DNA of 64,000 bases, taken from NCBI RefSeq assembly GCF_000397205.1, contig NC_021237.1:6765001-6829000 (forward strand), written 5' to 3'. The stretch is from Pseudomonas protegens CHA0 (GTDB lineage Bacteria; Pseudomonadota; Gammaproteobacteria; Pseudomonadales; Pseudomonadaceae). Below the pieces are notes generated by a model. The model worked only from the letters and a program-made list of their open reading frames with translations. It made no database searches and was not told the origin of the DNA. The position numbers and the translations under genes are program-made. Shown piece after piece: positions 33,866 to 43,737 of the stretch (within the stretch, counting starts at the first letter, position 1; each line of letters opens with the position of its first letter).

Positions 33866-34351
33866 ATGGAACCCGGAAACGCCCAACTGTCGATGACGGT
33901 ATTGATGACCCCTGACATGGCCAATTTCTCTGGCAATGTCCACGGCGGCACCTTGCTCAAGTACCTCGATGAAGTCGCCTATGCCTGCGCCAGCCGTTAC
34001 GCCGGCCGCTACGTGGTGACCCTGTCGGTGGACCAGGTGATCTTCCGCGAGCCGATCCATGTCGGCGAGCTGGTGACCTTCCTGGCCTCGGTCAACTACA
34101 CCGGCAACACCTCCATGGAGGTGGGCATCAAGGTGGTCACCGAGAATATCCGCGAGCGTTCGGTGCGCCACACCAACAGCTGCTTCTTCACCATGGTGGC
34201 GGTGGACGACCAGCGCAAGCCGGCCCAGGTGCCGCCGCTGCAGCCGGAAACCGCCGACGGCAAGCGACGCTTTATCCAGGCCCGGCAGCGCCGGCAGATC
34301 CGCCAGGAACTGGAACAGCGCTACCGGGAAATCAAGGCCGACGGCCCTTGA
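33866..34351 (+). CDS. Acyl-CoA thioesterase (YciA-like hotdog)
   Basis: 161 residues with a single hotdog domain: NFSGNVHGGTLLKYLDEVAYACASRYAG (near 21-48), where the HGG and Asp residues line the active site, then VTLSVDQVIFREPIHVGELV and the basic C-terminal tail RQRRQIRQELEQRY. It hydrolyses acyl-CoA thioesters; chain preference is not readable. Start at 33866 ATG; the upstream context has a weak ribosome site. Confidence 0.87.
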   Translation: MEPGNAQLSMTVLMTPDMANFSGNVHGGTLLKYLDEVAYACASRYAGRYVVTLSVDQVIFREPIHVGELVTFLASVNYTGNTSMEVGIKVVTENIRERSVRHTNSCFFTMVAVDDQRKPAQVPPLQPETADGKRRFIQARQRRQIRQELEQRYREIKADGP

Positions 34352-34605
34352 TGCTCAAGCTGCACCGCTGATTCAGCAGGGCCACGGACGGTCCTCCCCC
34401 CTCCAGAGCTTCCAGCGCTCCGCCGCCACACTCCAACACCCGCCAGCAGGCTTCTGCGGTCATCCTGAATGGCCAGATCCATCCCTTTTTGACCACATCG
34501 AGAGTTATGCCCCCAGGGCACCGCTGCCAGAATCGAAGGGCAAGGCACAAACGCACTCCCCGCCCGGGGAGCCTTCGAGCCAACGAACGCGTGAGAACAA
34601 TAAAA

Positions 34606-36018
34606 ATGCCCAGCGCCAATGCTCTTTCCAGCAGCCCCCCTGCGTCCGCCCATAACGCCAGCCTCGATGGCGGCTTCACCCACAGTGCCCAGGGCACCTC
34701 GCTGCGGCGCATCCTCGGCCTGCCGGCCCTGGTGTTCTTCGGCCTGGTGTACATGGTCCCGCTGACCGTCTTCACCACCTACGGCGTGGTCACCCAACTC
34801 ACCGGCGGGCGCACCGCCGCAGCCTATGTGATCACCCTGCTGGCGATGATCTTCACCGCCCTTTCCTACAGCGTAATGGTCAAGAAATACCCCATTGCCG
34901 GCTCAGCCTATTCCTACGCCAGCCTCAGTTTCGGCCCGGGCATCGGCTTCCTTGCCGGCTGGTCGCTGCTGCTGGATTACCTGTTCCTGCCGATGATCAA
35001 TTACCTGGTGATCGGCCTGTTCCTCAACCTGGCCTTCCCCGCCGTGCCCGCCTGGGTCTTCGTGGTGGCGACCATCAGCCTGGTGACGCTGCTGAACATC
35101 CGCGGCATCGGCTCGGTATCGAGCATGAGCAACCTGATCGTCTGCGCGCAGATGGTCTTCGTGGTGGTGTTCGTGGCCCTGGTGGTCCGCCAGTTGGCAG
35201 GGGCCGAGAGCCTTGACCTGAGCGCACCCTGGGTCGGCGATGGCAGCCAGGATGGGCTGTTGCCGCTGATGGCCGGGGCCGCGGTGCTGTGCCTGTCGTT
35301 CCTGGGCTTTGACGCGGTGTCGACCCTGGCCGAGGAAACCCGCGACCCGCGCCGGGACATCCCCCGGGCAATCGTCATCACCACCCTGGGCGCCGGCCTG
35401 CTGTTCATCCTGCTGGCCATGACCAGCCAGCTGGCGTTCCCCGGCAGCAGTTTCAAGGACGCCGACTCGGCGGCCAGCGAGGTCATGCTGCACGCCGGCG
35501 GACGCTTCCTGGAGATGTTCTTCACCGCCACCTATGTCGCCGGCGCCGCCGGTTCGGCCCTGGCATCCCAGGCCTCGGTATCGCGCATTCTGTTCAGCAT
35601 GGGCCGTGACGGCATCCTGCCACGTCGGGTGTTCGGTACCCTGTCCGAGCGCTACAAGACCCCGGTGGTGGCCATTGTCCTGGTGTCGCTGGTGTCATTG
35701 CTGGCGGTGGTCATCGACCTCACCACCCTGGCGTCGATGATCAGCTTCGGTGCACTGGTGGCGTTCTCGGTGGTCAACCTGGCGGTGATCAAGAGTCACC
35801 TGGGCCAGGGCCAGCCGCGCAGCACCGCACGGCTGTTGCAGTACGGCCTGCTGCCGTTGATCGGCTTTGCCCTGATCGCCTGGCTGTGGACCAGCCTTTC
35901 GGCCCTGACCCTGGGCATCGGCCTGGCCTGGTTCGCCCTGGGCCTGCTGTACCTGGGCATACACACCCGGGGCTTTCGCCAGCCCGCGCCGACCGTGCAG
36001 TTTTCCGAGCAGGCCTGA
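34606..36018 (+). CDS. APC-family amino acid/amine permease
   Basis: 470 residues and about twelve transmembrane helices. Early motifs include GLPALVFFGLVYMVPLTVFTTYG and YPIAGSAYSYASLSFGPGIGFLAGW, and FLGFDAVSTLAEETRDPRRDIPRAI is the APC-family consensus for helix 6 and the following loop. This branch resembles PuuP-type putrescine importers and related permeases; the substrate is not established. The start at 34606 is the last ATG before the conserved region and has a weak AT-rich leader. The 254-bp gap before it shows no other gene. Confidence 0.84.
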   Translation: MPSANALSSSPPASAHNASLDGGFTHSAQGTSLRRILGLPALVFFGLVYMVPLTVFTTYGVVTQLTGGRTAAAYVITLLAMIFTALSYSVMVKKYPIAGSAYSYASLSFGPGIGFLAGWSLLLDYLFLPMINYLVIGLFLNLAFPAVPAWVFVVATISLVTLLNIRGIGSVSSMSNLIVCAQMVFVVVFVALVVRQLAGAESLDLSAPWVGDGSQDGLLPLMAGAAVLCLSFLGFDAVSTLAEETRDPRRDIPRAIVITTLGAGLLFILLAMTSQLAFPGSSFKDADSAASEVMLHAGGRFLEMFFTATYVAGAAGSALASQASVSRILFSMGRDGILPRRVFGTLSERYKTPVVAIVLVSLVSLLAVVIDLTTLASMISFGALVAFSVVNLAVIKSHLGQGQPRSTARLLQYGLLPLIGFALIAWLWTSLSALTLGIGLAWFALGLLYLGIHTRGFRQPAPTVQFSEQA

Positions 36019-36025
36019 GCCCGCC

Positions 36026-36898
36026 TCAGAAGCCGATCGGCGTGGCCTCGAAGCGCACCCGTGGGTGGGCGATGCGGTCCTGGGCGCGCACCAGCTCCAG
36101 CTCGTAACTGGCGCAGGCCTGGGTTTCCAGCAGTACTTCATGCACCGCCGCGGCGGTGAATTCGAAGGCCGCCACCAGGCTGTCCCCCAACAATACCCGG
36201 GCCAGGAACAGGCCTGAGGTCAGGTCGCCCACCCCCACCGGCTGGCGCGGGAACGCCAGTAATGGACGGCGCAGGTGCCAGCTGCCGTCAGCGGTCACCA
36301 GCAGCATCTCGAAACCGTCCGCCAGCTTGCCCGGGTAGTCCAGGTGCTTGACCAGCACCGCCCTGGGGCCCTTGTCCAGCAGCGACCGGGCCATGCCCAG
36401 GCAGTCGAACAGCGATTGCGGCTTGCGCCCGCAGAAGCTGTCCAGCTCCAGCTGGTTGGGGCAGAGAAAATCCGCCATGGCCACGGCCTCGTCCAGCAGG
36501 AAGTCGCTGACTTCAGCCGGCACGCTGCAGCCCTTCTCCGGATGGCCCATCACCGGGTCACACAAGTACAGGGCCTTGGGATTGACTGCCTTGATCCGCG
36601 CCACACCGCTGAGGATCGCCCGGCCCTGGGCCGCGCTGCCCAGGTAGCCGGACAGCACCGCGTCGCAGTTGCCCAGCTCGCCGATGGCGGCAATGCCTTC
36701 CACCAGCTCGGGAATCTGCTGTGGCGCCAGCACTTCCCCGGCCCACTGACCATACTGAGTGTGGTTGGAGAACTGCACCGTATTCAGCGGCCAGACATTC
36801 ACCCCAACCCGCTGCATGGGGAATACCGCGGCACTGTTGCCGGCGTGGCCGAAAACCACATGGGACTGGATCGCAAGCAGGTGGGGCGTACGTTTCAT
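36026..36898 (-). CDS. pdxY: Pyridoxal kinase (PdxY)
   Basis: 290 residues of the ribokinase-like PdxK/PdxY family: [42 protein letters not shown] split near residues 9-50 is the PdxY N-terminus, [13 protein letters not shown] near 115, [13 protein letters not shown] near 145, and the GxGD catalytic element reads [12 protein letters not shown] near 220. It phosphorylates pyridoxal to PLP in the salvage pathway. It converges on the APC permease with 7 bp between and is divergent from the DUF3301 gene. Confidence 0.94.
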   Translation of the reverse strand: MKRTPHLLAIQSHVVFGHAGNSAAVFPMQRVGVNVWPLNTVQFSNHTQYGQWAGEVLAPQQIPELVEGIAAIGELGNCDAVLSGYLGSAAQGRAILSGVARIKAVNPKALYLCDPVMGHPEKGCSVPAEVSDFLLDEAVAMADFLCPNQLELDSFCGRKPQSLFDCLGMARSLLDKGPRAVLVKHLDYPGKLADGFEMLLVTADGSWHLRRPLLAFPRQPVGVGDLTSGLFLARVLLGDSLVAAFEFTAAAVHEVLLETQACASYELELVRAQDRIAHPRVRFEATPIGF

Positions 36899-37015
36899 GC
36901 AGGATTTTCCATAAAACCGGTGGAATTCAAGCCGCGCAGTATGCGACTAAACGCAGCCTGTACGACAGACCGGAGTCGCAGTTAAGCTGACGCCACCTCG
37001 TTGGAGCAAACCTTC

Positions 37016-37408
37016 ATGCTGACCCTTGGAAACATCTTTGTGCTGATGCTACTGGCAACCGCTGCTGCCTGGCTGTGGCACAACCACGGCCTGCGCGAAC
37101 GGGCCCTGGAGCGGGTCAAGCAGCACTGCGCGCGGCTCGACATCGAGTTGCTGGACGGTAATGTGGCGCTCAAGCGCATCGGTTTCGTCAAGGATGGCAA
37201 TGGCCGGCGGCGCCTGGCGCGGGTCTACAACTTCGAGTTCACCGTGACCGGGGAAACCCGTCATGCCGGGACCATCACCCAGTTCGGCGCCCACAGCGCC
37301 CATATCGAGCTGGCGCCCTACCCGTTCGAAGCCAAGGAGCCCCTGCCCAGTGCCGAGGTGATCGAGCTGAGCCAGTGGCGCGAGGAACATCGCAAGTTCA
37401 AGCCGTAA
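37016..37408 (+). CDS. DUF3301 membrane-anchored protein
   Basis: 130 residues: one N-terminal membrane helix (LGNIFVLMLLATAAAWLW, near 3-20) followed by a conserved soluble part with LLDGNVALKRIGFVKDGNGRRRLARVYNFEFTVTGETRHAG split across residues 45-85. The family is widespread in gammaproteobacteria with no assigned role. The start at 37016 has GGAG 9 bases before it; the TTG at 37001 would put that ribosome site inside the gene. Confidence 0.8.
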   Translation: MLTLGNIFVLMLLATAAAWLWHNHGLRERALERVKQHCARLDIELLDGNVALKRIGFVKDGNGRRRLARVYNFEFTVTGETRHAGTITQFGAHSAHIELAPYPFEAKEPLPSAEVIELSQWREEHRKFKP

Positions 37409-37429
37409 GAGTGGCGTGCACGCCGTTTC

Positions 37430-38392
37430 CTACAGGCGACAGGCATCGAGACTGGCCTGCAGAACGGCAATGTCCTGAGGGCTACTGAAGATCAGTTCCA
37501 GGCGCGAATCCCGGCGCCATTCGCTGGGCAGCCAGTTCAGCGGTGAATTATCCAGCCCGTTGCCCGACCGCCAGCCTTGATCACTGTGGAGCACCAGCTT
37601 GGCCCGGCGCCAGTCGAGGTTCTGCAGCCAGTGCTCGACCCGGACCAGATCGAACTGTTGGCTGGGGTGCCAGCGCCAGCCGATGCTCCAGCCATCCTCC
37701 TGGGACTGGCTGAGGCAGATCGGCAGCGCCGGATCGCTCCACACGGCCGGCAACTGGGCCAGGCCCTGGGGAATGTCCGACTGCTCCAGGGCCGCTTCGG
37801 CGCTGGCTCCCAGGCCCGGCAGCTCGGCCAGGGGCAAGGCGGCATGGCGGGTCCAGAACAAGGGAAGGTCCGGCAATTGCTCCAGCACCCGCAACCTGTC
37901 GCTGTCGCTGAGCAGTTCGTCCTTGTTCAGTACCAGCAGGCCGGCGCTGGACAGCGCATCCTGCTGCGCCCGGGGCAACGGCTTGCCAGCGGCCAGCGCT
38001 TGGGCATCCAGCACCAGCACGCAGGGTTGCACCGCCAGCACGCCCTTCCAGGGCGCTTCATTCAACTGCTTGAGCAATTGGGCCGGGTGGCCGAGGCCCG
38101 AGGGCTCGATAAGCAGGCGGTCCGGCCGGGCCTTGCGCAACAGGCGGCCCAGGCCCACCTGGAACGGTGCACCGTTGACGCAGCACAGGCAGCCGCCGGC
38201 CACTTCGCCCAGGGCGATGCCATCTTCGTCGCGGGTCAGCAGGGCCGCGTCCAGGCCGATCTGGCCAAACTCGTTGATCAGCACCGCCCAGCGCTCGGCG
38301 GCCGGGCGCTGGCTCAGCAGATGGCGGATCAGGCTGGTCTTGCCGGCGCCCAGGGGGCCGGCGATCACGTGGGTGGGGATGTTCTGCAGCAT
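37430..38392 (-). CDS. COG0523 (CobW-like) GTPase, putative zinc chaperone
   Basis: 320 residues. The G3E GTPase P-loop GPLGAGKTSL (near 10-19), Walker-type INEFGQIG, the metal-binding CXCC motif GGCLCCVNG (near 64-70) and a base-recognition motif LNKDEL. The C-terminal CobW domain is shortened. It probably hands zinc to target enzymes under starvation. It is the last member of the dksA2-zigA-DUF1826 direction but separated from DUF1826 by 145 bp, so a promoter of its own is possible. Start 38392 is supported by the conserved N-terminus; its ribosome site is weak. Confidence 0.85.
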   Translation of the reverse strand: MLQNIPTHVIAGPLGAGKTSLIRHLLSQRPAAERWAVLINEFGQIGLDAALLTRDEDGIALGEVAGGCLCCVNGAPFQVGLGRLLRKARPDRLLIEPSGLGHPAQLLKQLNEAPWKGVLAVQPCVLVLDAQALAAGKPLPRAQQDALSSAGLLVLNKDELLSDSDRLRVLEQLPDLPLFWTRHAALPLAELPGLGASAEAALEQSDIPQGLAQLPAVWSDPALPICLSQSQEDGWSIGWRWHPSQQFDLVRVEHWLQNLDWRRAKLVLHSDQGWRSGNGLDNSPLNWLPSEWRRDSRLELIFSSPQDIAVLQASLDACRL

Positions 38393-38537
38393 GGGAAGGG
38401 GTCCGGGAAACCTGTGAGGTGATGCTACGCCCTTCCCGCCCTGGGCGAAAATCCGCTCGATTCGACGCCGCTCTTGGGAGCGCTGAAGGTCCTGCGGAGC
38501 TTTGCCCAGGCTCGGCAAGCGGCTGCACGGGCCTAGG

Positions 38538-39238
38538 TCAACCCAGCCAATCGAGGGTGAGGATCAGCCGGCGTTCCCCTGGCGCTGGCTGCGGCGAGCG
38601 GTGGATCAGGCCAAAGCCTTCGTTGCCGTGCCATTTCTCGCCCTTGAACAGCGCCACGTCGCCGCTGGCGATCTGCTGGATCTGTGCCGGGTCCCGTGGT
38701 TCGCCCTCGGCCTGCCCCAGTTTCCTGCGGTCCATGGCGCCTTCGCGCAGCCATTGGCTGCCGGCTCCGGCGTAGGTGGTAATCAGCCGCACCGGTACAT
38801 GGTCCACGTGAAACCGCGGGCACATGGCCTTGTCCAGGACCCGCAGGCGCAGCCCGACGCGCCTGGCCCCGAGCAGGCAGGCAAAAGCGCTGACCAGCCA
38901 GGCAACATCGGCGATAAAGCCTTCATAACCCTGCAGATCACTGAACCCCGAAGCCAGGCCGCGCAGATTGGGTTGCGCGTCTTCGTCGGGCAGCTCCAGG
39001 GACAGGGATTCGGCCAGCGGCTGGTCCAGGGACAGCAGCAACTCGGCGAAGTCGGCGATGTGGGCCGGCAACTGGCGCTGCCAGAGGCCGAGATTGACCT
39101 CATCCTCCAGCACCTGGGCGAGCACCGCCGGGGTGCTGCCGATGGCCTGGCGGCGAGAGACCGGCGCGGTCACGCTCGGCAGCAGCAGCCATCTGGGCGG
39201 ATTGGCCAGTGGAGTTACCGGCAAGTTCAGGGTCAGCA

Positions 39239-39239
<1 letters not shown>
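38538..39239 (-). CDS. DUF1826 protein, zinc-regulon member
   Basis: 233 residues. Known from gene neighbourhoods as a frequent partner of COG0523 and other Zur-controlled genes; function unproven. PRFHVDHVPVRLITTY (near 145) and a distal His-Arg region (GLIHRSP near 215; RRLILTLDW) resemble the HxD...H...R arrangement of 2-oxoglutarate oxygenases, which is inference only. Its start overlaps the zigA stop by one base, so it is translationally coupled. Confidence 0.8.
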
Positions 39240-40447
<1,208 letters not shown>

Positions 40448-40477
40448 GGGTTGTTCCTCATCAGGATCGCGGCTGGG

Positions 40478-40882
40478 TCAAAGCGCCCGTTGATGGCGTT
40501 CGCGCAGCTCTTGGCGTTCTTTGGCTTCGATACACAGGGTGGCGGTGGGCCGCAGCAGCAGGCGCTTGAGGCCGATGGGCTCGCCGGTGTCGCGGCACCA
40601 GCCGTATTCGCCACGGGCCAGGCGCTCCAGGGCTTCGTCGATCTTGTCCAGGAGCTTCTTTTCCCGCTCCAGCAGGCGCAGTTGCCACTGGCGCTGCTCT
40701 TCGGCACTGCCGATGTCGGCGGGGTCGCTGTGGGGTTCCTGCTCGCGCAGCTGGTCGAACTCGCCGGCAATGCGCTCCTGCAGATCACTGCGCTGGGCCA
40801 GCAGCAGCTGGCGAAAGAAGCCCTGCTGGGCTTCGTTCATGTAGTGCGTCTCGGGTTGGGCGAGAAGGTCTTGTTCAGTCAT
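40478..40882 (-). CDS. dksA2: DksA2, zinc-independent DksA paralogue
   Basis: 134 residues. Coiled-coil arms (about 15-95) with the tip Asp-rich segment HSDPADIGSAEEQRQ, then the degenerate zinc-finger region: GWCRDT and, 17 residues on, LCIEA. In canonical DksA these are CxxC and CxxC; here the second Cys of each pair is Thr and Ala, exactly as in P. aeruginosa DksA2, which works without zinc. It modulates RNA polymerase with ppGpp when zinc is short. A Zur-box-like palindrome begins 29 bp upstream. Confidence 0.93.
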   Translation of the reverse strand: MTEQDLLAQPETHYMNEAQQGFFRQLLLAQRSDLQERIAGEFDQLREQEPHSDPADIGSAEEQRQWQLRLLEREKKLLDKIDEALERLARGEYGWCRDTGEPIGLKRLLLRPTATLCIEAKERQELRERHQRAL

Positions 40883-40911
40883 GGCGAGTCACGGGTCAGG
40901 CTGTGTTTTAA

Positions 40912-40926
40912 TGTTATATTATAACA
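40912..40926. promoter_or_regulatory. Zur-box-like palindrome 1
   Basis: TGTTATATTATAACA, an AT-rich palindrome with TGTTAT/ATAACA half-sites matching proteobacterial Zur boxes. It sits between dksA2 (29 bp away, minus) and the secreted Cys protein (77 bp away, plus) and could repress both when zinc is sufficient. Confidence 0.82.
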
Positions 40927-41003
40927 ACACAAATTAGCCAACCTTCCCTTGCCGCCCACGACGAAGGGCGCGATGCTGCGCCCCTGTCGTCACGAGACTC
41001 GCC

Positions 41004-41381
41004 ATGCGCCCTGTCCTGCCCACCCTACTTTCAGGCCTGTTGCTGCTGGCTGGTCACGCCAGCGCGGCGGTGCCCAGTACCCTGGCCACCTGCACCCGCA
41101 GCGCCACTCTGCTGGCCTGCGTCGACCCGCTGGGCAACGCCTACAGCGTCGCCACGGCCGGCAGCACCACCTACCTGCGCGGCTTCGAGGTGATCGGCAA
41201 GCGCTATTGGGCGCAGACCAACAGCCGCTACGGGCAGCTGACGTTCTTCACCGGCCTGGCCTCCGACGGCGAGGCCTGGGTGGGCTACAGCCAGCGCGTG
41301 GGCTGGACCACGCGCAACCGCTTTTCCAGCTCCGGCGGCAGCCGCGGGCAGTTCACCTGCAGCCGCATCAGCGGCTGCTAG
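41004..41381 (+). CDS. Small secreted four-cysteine protein, likely Zur-controlled
   Basis: 125 residues. Signal peptide ends HASA (near residue 21); mature protein about 104 residues with two early and two late cysteines (LATCTRS, LLACVDP, QFTCSRISGC), consistent with two disulfides in the periplasm. Repeated aromatic and Gly/Ser/Thr residues (YWAQTNSRYGQLTFF) suggest a beta-rich fold. An equivalent gene of unknown function lies beside dksA2 in P. aeruginosa. It faces the same Zur box as dksA2. Function unknown. Confidence 0.77.
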   Translation: MRPVLPTLLSGLLLLAGHASAAVPSTLATCTRSATLLACVDPLGNAYSVATAGSTTYLRGFEVIGKRYWAQTNSRYGQLTFFTGLASDGEAWVGYSQRVGWTTRNRFSSSGGSRGQFTCSRISGC

Positions 41382-41403
41382 CTCCCTTTCCCGTACCGCC
41401 TGC

Positions 41404-41483
41404 GTAGGAGCTGGCTTGCCAGCGAAGACATCCTCAGCCACCCCATTCACCGGCCTCTTCGCCGGCAAGCCGGCTCCTGCAGG
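41404..41483. repeat. REPIN: inverted REP pair
   Basis: GTAGGAGCTGGCTTGCCAGCGAAG (41404-41427) and the inverted TTCGCCGGCAAGCCGGCTCCTGCA (41458-41481). Same mixed CTGGC/CCGGC layout as 29596-29675, between convergent gene ends. Confidence 0.82.
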
Positions 41484-41490
41484 TCGGCGT

Positions 41491-42714
41491 TCAGGCGGGG
41501 CGGTTGTTCTTGGTTTCCTGGAGCCAGGCCATGTAGCTGTTAACCGGTGGGTTTTTCTCGAAGTAGCGCTGCAGGCCGTTGAACAGGCCATCGGCAATCG
41601 CCTGCTGGTGGCGCGCGGTGACCAGGCGCTGGCTGTCGCGGCTGTTGGAGATGAAGCCGGTTTCCACCAGGATCGACGGCACGTCCGGTGACTTGAGCAC
41701 CGCAAAACCGGCCTGTTCCACACGCTTCTGATGCAGGGTGGTAATGCCCGACAGGCTCTGCAGCACAGTCCCGCCCAATTGCAGGCTGGCGGCGATGGTG
41801 GCGTTCATCGACATGTCGACAATCACCCCCGCCAGCATCGGATCCTTGTCCTTGAGGTTGAGCAGCGTCGTCGCCCCCAGCAGGTCGGCGCCGTTTTCCC
41901 GCTGGGCCATCAAGCGCGCGGTGGCCGAGGTGGCGCCACCTTCGGACAGGGCGTACACCGATGCGCCGGATGCGGTAAGCCGCGGCGCGGCATCGGCATG
42001 CACCGAGATGAACATGTCGGCCTGGTGCTTGCGGGCAATCTCCACGCGTTTGCGCAGCGGCACGAAGAAATCATCGTTGCGCACCAGCTTCACGTCGAAA
42101 CCCTTCTCGCGCTTGAGCCGCTTGGCCAGCAGGCGGGCGATGGCCAGCACCACATCCTTCTCCCGTTCGCCCTTGGCCCCCACGGCGCCCGGGTCCTTGC
42201 CGCCATGGCCGGGGTCTACTACCACGATGATGTCGCGCTTGGGATGGGGCTTGCCTGTCGTGGCCTCGGGCTTGGCCAGCGGCGCGGCGGCCGCAGCGAT
42301 CGGCAGGGCCAGCCTGGTGGCATTGGACAGATCCAGCACCAGCCGATGGCCCTGGCCATCCTGGGGCGGCAGGAGAAAACTGTGGAGCTGCACCGGCTCG
42401 CGCAGGTCGAGGACGATCCGCGTATCGCCCTGGCCGAAGTGCCCGGAACGAATGGCGCGGATCACCGTGTTGGCCAGGGCCAGCTGGCTGAAATCACCGC
42501 TCAGGTGCGCGCCGTTCAAGTCGATGATCAAGCGCTCCGGGGCACTCAAGCTGAAGGTCTTGTATTGCACCGGGCCGCTCAGATCGAGCACCAGCCGCAA
42601 CTTTTCTGCGTCCTTCCACAATCGTGCGTTGCAGATCTGCGCGGCGCGGACACTCCAGGGAAACATCAGGGCCGTACCGGCCAACAGCAGGTTGAGCAAT
42701 TGACGTCTGTGCAT
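41491..42714 (-). CDS. amiA: N-acetylmuramoyl-L-alanine amidase AmiA (zinc enzyme)
   Basis: 407 residues. N-terminal twin-arginine-type signal (MHRRQLLNLLLAGTALMF), an AMIN domain (about 30-130) for cell-wall targeting, then an amidase_3 domain with the first zinc His in VVDPGHGGKDPGA (near 170), the Glu/His region, ISVHADA and the catalytic SILVETGFISN. It cuts the amide bond between muramic acid and the stem peptide at cell division. No LysM domain. The start at 42714 avoids the upstream in-frame ATG that abuts the Zur box. Confidence 0.88.
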   Translation of the reverse strand: MHRRQLLNLLLAGTALMFPWSVRAAQICNARLWKDAEKLRLVLDLSGPVQYKTFSLSAPERLIIDLNGAHLSGDFSQLALANTVIRAIRSGHFGQGDTRIVLDLREPVQLHSFLLPPQDGQGHRLVLDLSNATRLALPIAAAAAPLAKPEATTGKPHPKRDIIVVVDPGHGGKDPGAVGAKGEREKDVVLAIARLLAKRLKREKGFDVKLVRNDDFFVPLRKRVEIARKHQADMFISVHADAAPRLTASGASVYALSEGGATSATARLMAQRENGADLLGATTLLNLKDKDPMLAGVIVDMSMNATIAASLQLGGTVLQSLSGITTLHQKRVEQAGFAVLKSPDVPSILVETGFISNSRDSQRLVTARHQQAIADGLFNGLQRYFEKNPPVNSYMAWLQETKNNRPA

Positions 42715-42797
42715 GGCAAATACCGCGAAAAAAGGAGCGTCCCTACTCACAAGACAAGATGAACAACCGTCGAGGAAAAATTTCCCATCGAACGTAT

Positions 42798-42812
42798 TGT
42801 TATAATATAACA
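42798..42812. promoter_or_regulatory. Zur-box-like palindrome 2
   Basis: TGTTATAATATAACA shares the TGTTAT/ATAACA half-sites of the box at 40912. It lies between amiA (84 bp, minus) and folE2 (31 bp, plus), so it may control both directions of the zinc island. Confidence 0.85.
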
Positions 42813-42843
42813 TGTGAAATCACTTCCCACGACGGACCTGTTC

Positions 42844-43737
42844 ATGAACGCGCTGACTCTGCCGGATATCGCCGCGCAGGCCTCACGCCAAGCCTTGCCC
42901 CTGGAATGGGTGGGCATGTGCGGCATTGCCTTACCTGTAGTGATCAACAACCAGCCAAGCGCAGCCAAGGCCGATGCCGGTGTCAGCCTCGACGATGGCG
43001 AGGCCCGGGGCATTCACATGTCACGCCTGTATCTGGCCCTGGAAATGCTGGAACAGGAGAACCTCACCCCCGCTCTGCTCCGGCGGATCTTGCAGCGTTT
43101 TCTCGATAGCCATGAAGGCCTGGCCCACAGCGCCTACCTGCGCATTCAGTTGGATCTACTGTTGAAACGCCCGGCCTTGGTCAGCCCGTTGGCCGGCTGG
43201 AAAAGCTACCCGCTGAGTATCGAAGCGCGGCTGAAAAACGCGATGTTCCACGTGGAACTAAAAATCGACGTGCCTTATTCCTCCACTTGCCCCTGTTCGG
43301 CGGCGCTGGCGCGGCAGTTGATCCAGCAGCAGTTCATCGAAGATTTTGCCAACCGGCCGTTGCAACACGCCGACGTCCTGGCCTGGCTGGGCTCGCCCCA
43401 AGGCATCGTCGCGACGCCCCATAGCCAGCGCAGCAACGCGGCATTGCATCTGCGCCTGGATGACTTCATCGACGAACTGCCGTTGATTGCCCTGATCAAC
43501 GATGCGGAAAACGCCCTGGGCACCGCCGTGCAAACCGCGGTCAAGCGTGCCGACGAGCAGGCCTTCGCCCTGGCCAACGGGCAGAACCTGATGTTCTGCG
43601 AAGACGCCGCCCGCCGCCTGAACCTAGCCCTGCGCCGTTCCCCCGGAATCAACGCCTTTCAATTGCGGGTCGTGCACGCCGAAAGCCTGCATGCCCATGA
43701 CGCCGTGGCCGAAAGCCGCTGGAACTGGGAGGCCTGA
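42844..43737 (+). CDS. folE2: GTP cyclohydrolase I type IB (FolE2)
   Basis: 297 residues. FolE2 makes dihydroneopterin triphosphate for folate without an obligate zinc ion and replaces zinc-dependent FolE. Family marks are GVSLDDGEARGIHMSRLY (near 47-62), a catalytic cysteine in PYSSTCPCSAALA (near 150), and SRWNWEA at the C-terminus. The start at 42844 is chosen over the GTG at 42814 that touches the Zur box. Its stop overlaps the ABC ATPase start (TGATG). Confidence 0.92.
   Translation: MNALTLPDIAAQASRQALPLEWVGMCGIALPVVINNQPSAAKADAGVSLDDGEARGIHMSRLYLALEMLEQENLTPALLRRILQRFLDSHEGLAHSAYLRIQLDLLLKRPALVSPLAGWKSYPLSIEARLKNAMFHVELKIDVPYSSTCPCSAALARQLIQQQFIEDFANRPLQHADVLAWLGSPQGIVATPHSQRSNAALHLRLDDFIDELPLIALINDAENALGTAVQTAVKRADEQAFALANGQNLMFCEDAARRLNLALRRSPGINAFQLRVVHAESLHAHDAVAESRWNWEA

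Noticed and set aside
37430..38392. Reading the CLCC GTPase as a cobalamin-synthesis CobW
   Set aside because: No cobalamin genes nearby; the zinc-regulon setting fits the COG0523 zinc chaperone group better.
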